Shown piece after piece: positions 57,871 to 64,000 of a DNA stretch of 64,000 bases. The position numbers were made by a program, and so were the translations under genes. The stretch spans positions 62,001 through 126,000 of the forward strand of contig NZ_FQZD01000005.1 in the NCBI RefSeq assembly GCF_900141835.1, in the 5' to 3' direction. Under the pieces are notes generated by a model. That model was not told the origin of the DNA. It did not search any database and saw only the letters and a program-made list of their open reading frames with translations. This stretch comes from Propionispora hippei DSM 15287. GTDB taxonomy: Bacteria; Bacillota; Negativicutes; Propionisporales; Propionisporaceae. The stretch's first letter is position 1; each line of letters opens with the position of its first letter.

Positions 57871-59144
57871 GATTAAGTACGGAGGGGCGCGTCGGTGCCG
57901 TTACGCTAGTGGGGCTGGCCTTACTGGCCTATATGATTATTCATTTGGGAAACTTTACTTTCCGGGAAGACGGCTATCCGCTACAGGCTGTGTTTGGTCA
58001 GGTCAGCGGGCTGAAGCAAGGCAATATTGTTCGGTACGCCGGTGTGGAAGTCGGCTCCGTCAAGGGTATTCAGGTCAATCCGGATGGCGTGCTGGTCCAA
58101 ATGCTGATTCATTCCGGCGTAGCTATACCGGAAGGTTCCAGCTTCGTCATCGGGACAGACGGTTTGCTGGGAGAGAAGTTTATTGAAATTTATCCCGCCA
58201 GCCAGGCCACCGGTTTTTTGGCGCCTAACGCCGTGGTCCGGGGGCAAGACCCTCAAGGGCTGGAACATCTGATTGCCACTGCCGATAAGGTTCTGCTTGA
58301 TGTACAGAAACTGGTACAGTCCTTGAATGATGTGTTTGGCGATGAAAAAGTAAAAGCCTCGTTTAAGGATACCGTCATAAATGCGAAAGAAATAACGGCT
58401 AATTTAAATGCACTGACGGCCACCTTGGCCCGAATGGCAGCACACAATGAGGGGAATGTGGACGTGATTGCGGGAAATCTGCGCGATGTATCAGGCAATT
58501 TAAGTGCCGTCACGGCAAGAGTGGATAAGCTGATTGCCGGTGTGGACAATAACGGACAGACGGCAGCCGATTTAAGAGAAACGCTGGCCAATATTAAGAG
58601 TACCAGCAATCGAATAGAAAAAATGGCCGCTTCTCTGGAGGGAGTGGTCACCGATCCGCAGACAGGTGAAAATCTGCGGCAAACCTTGAAGAATACCAGG
58701 GAAGCCAGTGAAAAGGCTAATAAAATGCTGGGCAAAATGAATTCCCTGAGCGCCGAAACCAATTTTGAAATGCTCTATAGTCCGGATTCGGAGAAATATC
58801 AAAGCAATGCGGATATCAAAATCAATACGTCACCCAATCAATTTGCCGTGGTAGGTGTCCATGGCATTGGGGATGGCAATAAGGGGAATCTGCAAGTCGG
58901 TACAGGCGATGATCGTTTTGATAGCCGTCTGGGAATTGTGGAAGGAAAACCCGGCGCCGGCATCGATGCGAAACTGGGCAATCAAATGCGGTTTTCCGTT
59001 GATGTGTATGATCCCAATGACGTGCGGGTTAAGCTCAGAACTGAATATCAGTTAAATCCCGACACGTTTCTGGTTGGGCAGACGGAAAACGCCAATAAAA
59101 CGCCTGACCGCAGCACCTATTTTGGTGTCAAACATACCTTCTGA
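57867..59144 (+). CDS. mlaD: MlaD-type MCE protein with C-terminal beta-barrel-like domain
   Basis: 425 residues; ATG 57867 behind AAAGGAGG. One N-terminal membrane helix (about 10-28), an MCE domain (about 37-118: [32 protein letters not shown]), a long helical region (about 125-300) with heptad-like Leu/Ala/Asn spacing, then a beta-rich end (about 302-425) of alternating strands closing with [10 protein letters not shown]-terminal aromatic Phe is the signal for outer-membrane barrel assembly. E. coli MlaD (about 180 residues) lacks both extensions. The layout fits a single protein reaching from inner to outer membrane, as reported for Veillonella. Confidence 0.9.
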   Translation: MRLSTEGRVGAVTLVGLALLAYMIIHLGNFTFREDGYPLQAVFGQVSGLKQGNIVRYAGVEVGSVKGIQVNPDGVLVQMLIHSGVAIPEGSSFVIGTDGLLGEKFIEIYPASQATGFLAPNAVVRGQDPQGLEHLIATADKVLLDVQKLVQSLNDVFGDEKVKASFKDTVINAKEITANLNALTATLARMAAHNEGNVDVIAGNLRDVSGNLSAVTARVDKLIAGVDNNGQTAADLRETLANIKSTSNRIEKMAASLEGVVTDPQTGENLRQTLKNTREASEKANKMLGKMNSLSAETNFEMLYSPDSEKYQSNADIKINTSPNQFAVVGVHGIGDGNKGNLQVGTGDDRFDSRLGIVEGKPGAGIDAKLGNQMRFSVDVYDPNDVRVKLRTEYQLNPDTFLVGQTENANKTPDRSTYFGVKHTF

Positions 59145-59203
59145 CAGTCTGGCCGATGCAGTAGATAGCTCTGTCCGGTAAAATGGGAATAGAGGGTGAC
59201 GAT

Positions 59204-59704
59204 ATGGATTTTATTTTCAGACGGCGCAGCATTAGACGCTATACCAAGCAAGACGTGAGTGAGAAACAGATTCACTTGCTGGTACAGGCTGCGATGAATG
59301 CGCCTTCGGCGGATAATCAGCAACTCTGGCAATTTATTGTGATTAATGACCGGGAGCGATTGCGGCAAATACCGGTTGAGGAGCCTTACTCGCAAATCTT
59401 TACCGAAGCGCCAGTGGCAATTTTGGTCTGCGGCGATCAGCGGCTGGAAAAACTGCCCGGTACCTGGATACAGGATTGCTCGGCTGCCGTGGAGAACATA
59501 TTATTGGCGGCTACCGGACTGGGATTGGGCAGTGTCTGGCTGAATGTTCATCCCCATGCTGAACGGATCAATGCTTTTCAGCAGCTTTTCCGGCTGCCAC
59601 CGGAAGTTTTGCCGCTGGCTATTCTTCCAATCGGATATCCTCTTGAGGAAAAAGAACCGGTCTGCCGTTTCATTGCCTCAAGGGTTCATTATAATCAGTG
59701 GTAA
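59204..59704 (+). CDS. nitroreductase family protein
   Basis: 166 residues from ATG 59204 (AGAGGGTGACGAT). FMN-binding RRRSIRRYTKQDVSEKQIH at the N-terminus, MNAPSADNQQLWQFIVI, and the dimer/FMN segment ATGLGLGSVWLNV. It reduces nitro compounds, quinones or flavins using NAD(P)H; the true substrate is unknown. The HD-domain gene follows after 50 bases. Confidence 0.93.
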   Translation: MDFIFRRRSIRRYTKQDVSEKQIHLLVQAAMNAPSADNQQLWQFIVINDRERLRQIPVEEPYSQIFTEAPVAILVCGDQRLEKLPGTWIQDCSAAVENILLAATGLGLGSVWLNVHPHAERINAFQQLFRLPPEVLPLAILPIGYPLEEKEPVCRFIASRVHYNQW

Positions 59705-59754
59705 TTGATAGTTGGCACCATAGCCAGCCAACCTTTAGAACGGGAAGGGATTAT

Positions 59755-60504
59755 ATGTGTAAAGTTCGGTTAGCCGCTCTGCGGGACTGGTTCCTGACTT
59801 ATGTCCGGTCTTACTATAATGAGGATCCGGATATTCAACTGCATATGAAACAAAAAGAAGACCATACGCTGCGGGTAACGGCGTACTGCCGGCAATTGGC
59901 GGAGCACTTGGGTTTTTCCCCGCGAGATGCCATGCTGGCGGAATTGATTGGTTTGTTCCATGATGTGGGCCGTTTTCAGCAATATACCTTGTACCGGACC
60001 TTTGATGACCGCCTGTCTGTAAATCACGCGCAGCTTGGGTTGCGGGAAATTGCCGGTTTAGAACAATTGGCGGCTGTCTTGGGCGATGACCGAGAAGTGT
60101 TTGAAATCGCTATTTTATACCACAATGCCATTCGCCTCCCTGGGGGGTTGAGCAAACGGCAGGAATTGTTTTGCAAGCTCATTCGTGACGCCGATAAGCT
60201 GGATATTTATTATGTGTTGGCCCCTTATCTGGAGCCGCCTACGCCGGCAGGGTACAGTTCATGTTTTATCGAGGATTTGCTCTCCGGCAAGCAGTCCGAC
60301 TTTGCCAATCTCAAGACACCGGACGACCGTAAACTGGTAAGGCTGAACTGGATATACGATGTAAACTTTAGCTGGACCTTGCAAAGAATTAAAGAGCGCG
60401 GCTATGTGGAAGATATTTTGTCCTATTTGCCGCAGAATTCTGATATTGCTGCCGTTAGGGGAAAATTAAAAGCTTATATGCAAGCTAAAACCGAAAATAT
60501 CTGA
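59755..60504 (+). CDS. HD-domain phosphohydrolase
   Basis: 249 residues from ATG 59755 (GGAAGGGATTAT). An HD metal site: HTLRVTAYCRQLAEHLG (first His), ELIGLFHDVGRFQQY (His-Asp about 69-70), HNAIRLPGGLS and LIRDADKLDIYYV (last Asp). Bacterial HD proteins cleave nucleotides or phosphodiesters; there is no second domain to show which. Closed by a strong terminator. Confidence 0.9.
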   Translation: MCKVRLAALRDWFLTYVRSYYNEDPDIQLHMKQKEDHTLRVTAYCRQLAEHLGFSPRDAMLAELIGLFHDVGRFQQYTLYRTFDDRLSVNHAQLGLREIAGLEQLAAVLGDDREVFEIAILYHNAIRLPGGLSKRQELFCKLIRDADKLDIYYVLAPYLEPPTPAGYSSCFIEDLLSGKQSDFANLKTPDDRKLVRLNWIYDVNFSWTLQRIKERGYVEDILSYLPQNSDIAAVRGKLKAYMQAKTENI

Positions 60505-60506
60505 GC

Positions 60507-60542
60507 AAAAATTAGCCGGATCTTATGATCCGGCTAATTTTT
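60507..60542. terminator. bidirectional terminator between HD gene and levR-like gene
   Basis: AAAATTAGCCGGATC and GATCCGGCTAATTTTT flank a short loop. It serves the plus-strand HD gene and possibly the convergent minus-strand gene. Confidence 0.85.
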
Positions 60543-60607
60543 ATAGAAATAAAACTGTTCGAGTGTATGAACTCAGTTTGCCGGGAAATGAGAGGCGCCA
60601 TTGCTGT

Positions 60608-63283
60608 TTAGCTTTCCGGCAGAGCCGTTACGTTAGGGAAAAAATTGATAATATAGCAAATTTCATTATCGGTGATTTCGATAAAGTATTTGTTATATAA
60701 AAAGATGAGATTTTCCTTAACTACCTGATAAATATCCCGGTTTAAGCGGATAAACTCTTCTTTGTTTAGATAGCTGACAGAACCTTTTCCCTTTTTTAAG
60801 CGACTGATCATAAACCCAAGGTGGAGGATCAAACCGATCAGGTTTTCGTCGCTGAACTTGATGGACAACTTTCCTTCCATCCGCTGAATCAGATGGACAA
60901 TATCGTGATATAGTTCTTCACCGTCAAAGTTTTCAATGTTTTCTTTTAGGATCAGGCCCATTTTCAACAAGGCGGATTTGTTGTCAATGGCTTCCTGTAA
61001 TTGATTCAGCACTTTCATGCTGATCACATCATACATATTGTATTGTTTAATGGCCAGATCAACGGAAAATGAGGAAACAATGAATAAAATTTCCCGCTTT
61101 TCCTGCAGTCTCAGCAACTGTTCCTTAAAAAACTTCTTATCGAGGCAATTTAGTGGGAGGATTTCAAACAGGTCTTTGTCGTAGCGTAAGTTGTTGTTCA
61201 AAAAGCTTTTAATGGCCACCGAGCCGCCCTCCCCGGTGAGGCAGGCGGTAATAATGGCGATTTTATGTTTGCTTTCCACCGGCAGGGAGGCTTTGTTGTT
61301 ATCCATGTAGGAGTTCACGAGCAGCACGTCTTTGTAGATTTCACTTAACGAAAAGCCAAGCAGGGCTTTTCGGGTAGCTTCGATGACATGCAGTGTCGAG
61401 GTCAGCGGAAATACTTTCACCGGGACCTTGCATTCTTTTTCGATCACTTCGGCAAAAGTGGTCAGTGAGCCCATATCGACCAGGAGCAGATAGCCGCTGG
61501 TGCTAAAATTCTGTCTGACCACTTTGCGCAGTTCTTCCAAGACTACCGCCGGTTTTACTTCAATAGGGGAGTTGATGGCAATCACATAGTTTTCGCCCAG
61601 CAGTTCGTTGGCTACTTCAGCCATAGAGGTGGCTGTCGATTTGCCATGGGCAATAAGGATGATTTTTACTTTGTCGATATTTTGATGAGCCTGCTGCTCT
61701 TCGGGCAACAGAAAGATGGTAAGATAACCGGCCTCATCTTCCGGTATCGGGCGGTTTAGATATTCCTGAAGCAAGGCGGTAGCTTCCAGTGCGGCTTTAA
61801 ATTCTTCCGGATACAGTTGCTTGATCTTTCCAAGCTGGGGATTGACAATATTTTTGTTGTTGGCGAGGCGGTTAATCAAGGTGTTAATGTGCAGGGCCAG
61901 TGCCGTATAGATGTTATGGGTGACATTCCTTTTTAGCGAGGTAACCATTTGGTATAGCATTTTATCAATCAGATCGAGTACGTCTTCACCTAAAATATTG
62001 AGCAGATTTTTTTTGTTGATTTCTTCCGAAATGCCGCTGATGTATTTCTCAAAATAGCGGGTAATGTCTTTTTCCAGAATGCTTTCAATCGCAATATCGG
62101 AGATACCCTTGGTTTTTAGCTTTTCCAGTTTTTGTTCAATCAGGTCGTAAATAGTCGTATTTTCCTCTGCTGTTTCCTGTGGTACATCAGTTGTACAGCC
62201 AAATTTGAAGTATTCAATATCTTCACTCACCAGTTTGTTCCATAAAATACGATGTTCTTTTTCCCTGTACAGTCCTTCTTTTATATGCATCGGCAGGCTG
62301 CGGCTGTTAATCCGCACATCTTCCTTGATATTGGTTAAAAACTCCGAATAAGACTTGGCGCAGACCAGTTGGATGTCATTTTTTAACTGGCCGATATTAT
62401 TTGTGCAGTTATAGGACAAAAAAGCCCGCATGGTGTTGAGGGAAACATAAATATCCCGGTTTAAACGGATGCTTTCATGTTTGAAGAAGTATTTAATTAA
62501 AGACAGGCGTTCCTCCAGCGTTCTTTCTTTGAGTGAGGGAATGGTGATGATCATCGGCAGGCGTCGTGTAAAGGTTTTTAATAGGGCCGAGCTGGGATTT
62601 TCCGTAGTTGCCGAGATAATCAGCACATCGGCCGTTCTGGTTTCGTCATCGCCCATTCGCCGGAAATAGCCGGTATCCAAAAAGGTGAACAGCATTTCCT
62701 GACCTTCGGGCGGCAGACGATGCACTTCGTCCAGGAACAGGATACCGCCGTTTGCTTTTTCCAGCAGCCCGGTTTTATCTGTTTCCGCTCCGGTGTAGGT
62801 TCCTTTCTTTACGCCAAAGAGCTGAGCGGTCAAGAGCTGGGGATTATTCGTGTAATCGGCGCAGTTAAAGGTAATAAAGGGACAGTCTTTATCCTTTACG
62901 CCCATTTCAATGGCGTAATTGTGCATCAGACTGGCAAACATGGATTTGCCGACACCTGTCTCACCCAGCAATAAACTGTTCATCCCCTTGGGTGGATAGA
63001 GAATAGCGGCCTTTGCCTGCTCCAGCGGCTGGCGGAGGCTGATATTGTTTTTTAATAAGGCATCCAGCCTGGTTGCCTTGGCAGCAGGCTGCTTGTCCGT
63101 TACGAAGAAGCGGACCGGACGTCCGCCTGATTTACCAACTTTCCCTTCCTTGCAGAGTGCGTTCAATTCATGGCTGATATTGGCTCGGGTAATCGGCAAA
63201 ATCTCGGCCAGGCTCTGAGCATCAATTCCTTCTCCTTCCGGCAAATCCAGCAGTGCTTGATAAATTATGTCTTTTCTTGTCAT
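60608..63283 (-). CDS. LevR/ManR-type sigma-54 activator with PRD and EIIA domains
   Basis: 891 residues. An N-terminal winged helix (1 to about 60) precedes an AAA+ domain (about 85-330) with Walker A LLGETGVGKSMF, the sigma-54-contact loop GTYTGA (usually GAFTGA) and Walker B GGILFLDEVHRLP. Then PRD1 (about 440-540, THNIYTALALHINTLINRL), an EIIA(Man)-like domain with IAHGKSTATSMAEV (phospho-His about 558) and, after a linker, PRD2 (about 785-885). LevR proteins activate PTS operons and are tuned by PTS phosphorylation. It diverges from a PTS EIIA gene that has a consensus sigma-54 promoter. Confidence 0.93.
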   Translation of the reverse strand: MTRKDIIYQALLDLPEGEGIDAQSLAEILPITRANISHELNALCKEGKVGKSGGRPVRFFVTDKQPAAKATRLDALLKNNISLRQPLEQAKAAILYPPKGMNSLLLGETGVGKSMFASLMHNYAIEMGVKDKDCPFITFNCADYTNNPQLLTAQLFGVKKGTYTGAETDKTGLLEKANGGILFLDEVHRLPPEGQEMLFTFLDTGYFRRMGDDETRTADVLIISATTENPSSALLKTFTRRLPMIITIPSLKERTLEERLSLIKYFFKHESIRLNRDIYVSLNTMRAFLSYNCTNNIGQLKNDIQLVCAKSYSEFLTNIKEDVRINSRSLPMHIKEGLYREKEHRILWNKLVSEDIEYFKFGCTTDVPQETAEENTTIYDLIEQKLEKLKTKGISDIAIESILEKDITRYFEKYISGISEEINKKNLLNILGEDVLDLIDKMLYQMVTSLKRNVTHNIYTALALHINTLINRLANNKNIVNPQLGKIKQLYPEEFKAALEATALLQEYLNRPIPEDEAGYLTIFLLPEEQQAHQNIDKVKIILIAHGKSTATSMAEVANELLGENYVIAINSPIEVKPAVVLEELRKVVRQNFSTSGYLLLVDMGSLTTFAEVIEKECKVPVKVFPLTSTLHVIEATRKALLGFSLSEIYKDVLLVNSYMDNNKASLPVESKHKIAIITACLTGEGGSVAIKSFLNNNLRYDKDLFEILPLNCLDKKFFKEQLLRLQEKREILFIVSSFSVDLAIKQYNMYDVISMKVLNQLQEAIDNKSALLKMGLILKENIENFDGEELYHDIVHLIQRMEGKLSIKFSDENLIGLILHLGFMISRLKKGKGSVSYLNKEEFIRLNRDIYQVVKENLIFLYNKYFIEITDNEICYIINFFPNVTALPES

Positions 63284-63338
63284 AGGACTTTCCTCCCGGC
63301 AACATGTAACTACCTGTATTATACAAGAGATGAGAAAA

Positions 63339-63387
63339 ACAGACTATATAGTGTTTTAATCAAAAAATAAAACACTATATAGTCTGT
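63339..63387. promoter_or_regulatory. 20-bp perfect inverted repeat, probable activator-binding site
   Basis: ACAGACTATATAGTGTTTTA (63339-63358) and its exact complement (63368-63387) flank a 9-base A-rich spacer. The half-site AACACTAT recurs at 63392-63399, and AGTGTTTT overlaps the -24 box at 63451. It sits 56 bases before the levR-like start and about 70-120 bases upstream of the sigma-54 promoter, the usual place for an enhancer. Confidence 0.75.
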
Positions 63388-63456
63388 GTTGAAACACTAT
63401 GGATAGATTTACCGAATTGCCGCGGTGAAAGCCTGATAAATCTGCCTATTAGTGTT

Positions 63457-63473
63457 TTGGCATCATTATTGCA
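63457..63473 (+). promoter_or_regulatory. sigma-54 (-24/-12) promoter of the PTS gene
   Basis: TTGGCATCATTATTGCA: GG at 63459-63460 and GC at 63471-63472 with exactly 10 bases between, matching TGGCAC-N5-TTGCW. Transcription should begin near 63484 and enter the EIIA gene after a leader of about 237 bases. Confidence 0.85.
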
Positions 63474-63516
63474 AGGATATAGAGACAAGAAAAAATTTTT
63501 TATTTATATAGTGCCC

Positions 63517-63651
63517 AGGGTGTGTTTTCAAACTAACGGCATGATCTACGGCGAGTTATTTTTGCGCCAGGTAATGGCCCTTATTAATTAATGAGGTATG
63601 GTATAAAAGGCACTGCTAGGGAACATGCTGGATAGTTTGAAAACAGACCCT
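63517..63651. repeat. family C element in the leader of the PTS gene
   Basis: Terminal inverted repeats AGGGTGTGTTTTCAAACTA (63517-63535) and TAGTTTGAAAACAGACCCT (63633-63651), 18 of 19 matching; 135 bp. The interior GGCGAGTTATTTTTGCGCCAG matches the other family C copies. It lies between the sigma-54 promoter and the start codon. Confidence 0.75.
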
Positions 63652-63720
63652 AGGTCTATACAAATAAAGAAAGGAAAATGACATGACCATGAGGCAGAAA
63701 GAAGGAGGTAGTAGTTTATA

Positions 63721-64000
63721 GTGGATATAGAAGAGATAGTTATGAGTATTATTATTAATTCCGGCGAAGCACGGGCCTTCGCCTACGAAGCTCTGCGCAA
63801 AGTGAGGAGCGGTGATTACCAGGAAGCTGAGATCAACGCCCTGTTGGATAAAGCGAATGATGCCATTGGCCAAGCCCATGAAACGCAAACTGCCATATTG
63901 CACAAAGAGGCCAGCGGTGAAAGTATTCTGGTTTCCATTCTATTCGTTCATGCGCAAGACCATCTGATGACCTCCATATCGGAAAAAAATCTGATTATCG
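63721..64000 (+). CDS. PTS lactose/cellobiose-type EIIA component (partial)
   Basis: A frame opens at GTG 63721, with AGGAGG at 63703-63708, and runs off the right edge without a stop (93 residues). DIEEIVMSIIINSGEARAFAYEALR and ANDAIGQAHETQTAIL match the helical EIIA(Lac) family, and the phosphorylated His is in VHAQDHLMTS. It receives phosphate from HPr and passes it to EIIB of a beta-glucoside or chitobiose-type permease. An internal ATG at 63742 is a less likely start. Regulated by the divergent LevR-type protein (inferred). Confidence 0.9.
   Translation, partial: MDIEEIVMSIIINSGEARAFAYEALRKVRSGDYQEAEINALLDKANDAIGQAHETQTAILHKEASGESILVSILFVHAQDHLMTSISEKNLII

Overview
The window reads as a chromosomal segment of a diderm, endospore-forming Firmicute of the class Negativicutes, most likely Sporomusaceae (Sporomusa/Pelosinus/Propionispora-like). 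Two facts point there together. Sporulation genes are present (spoIID, a spoIIQ-like LytM gene, spoIIID, ywmB). Outer-membrane-dependent genes are present too: flagellar P- and L-ring genes flgA, flgH and flgI, and an MlaEFD lipid transporter whose MlaD appears to end in an outer-membrane beta-barrel. Most of the gene order is Bacillus/Clostridium-like core synteny. I saw no rRNA, tRNA, CRISPR array, prophage or transposase gene.

Layout. 1-6.6 kb: a partial gene of unknown function, rmuC, a secreted CAP-domain protein, a divergent cluster of a Cys-rich zinc-ribbon protein and two tandem DUF3794 (SPOCS) proteins, a HipA-like kinase-fold protein and an L,D-transpeptidase. 6.6-7.2 kb: three back-to-back repeat elements. 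7.2-10.9 kb: cyanophycinase and cyanophycin synthetase. 11-15 kb: cheW, ispE, a GntR regulator, a nucleotidyltransferase, purR. 15.3-21.2 kb: glmU, prs, a GNAT enzyme, a polysaccharide deacetylase, pth, a radical SAM gene. 21.3-30.8 kb: rpmE, DUF1385, prfA, prmC, Sua5, mntP, a low-molecular-weight phosphatase, ywlG, glyA, upp, a dCMP deaminase and a tandem MazG-like protein. 31-33.5 kb: GlcNAc-1-P transferase and UDP-GlcNAc 2-epimerase. 33.6-40.9 kb: the complete F-type ATP synthase operon (atpZ, I, B, E, F, H, A, G, D, C). 41-47.4 kb: ywmB, murA, spoIID, spoIIQ-like, spoIIID, mbl. 47.5-52.2 kb: flagellar flgF-G-A-H-I-J. 52.3-59.1 kb: envelope genes (AMIN plus phosphodiester glycosidase, a lipoyl-like secreted protein, a SpoIVB-type S55 protein, mlaE-F-D). 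59.2-64 kb: a nitroreductase, an HD protein, a LevR-type sigma-54 activator (minus strand) and, divergently, a PTS EIIA(Lac/cellobiose) gene cut by the right edge.

How parts work together. Cyanophycin enzymes store and mobilise nitrogen. glmU, murA, tagO/wecA, wecB, the deacetylase and the L,D-transpeptidase build the wall and surface polymers. SpoIID and the SpoIIQ-like protein act in engulfment. MlaE, F and D plausibly move lipid between inner and outer membrane. The LevR-type protein is expected to activate the sigma-54 promoter at about 63465 through an upstream inverted repeat.

The most noteworthy unexplained signals are: the MlaD-barrel fusion; the DUF3794 pair with a Cys/Asp/His-rich insertion; a two-carboxylate c-subunit; a probable CTG start for atpD; the sigma-54 control region with a repeat element in its leader; and three families of roughly 135-170 bp palindromic intergenic elements that recur throughout the window.
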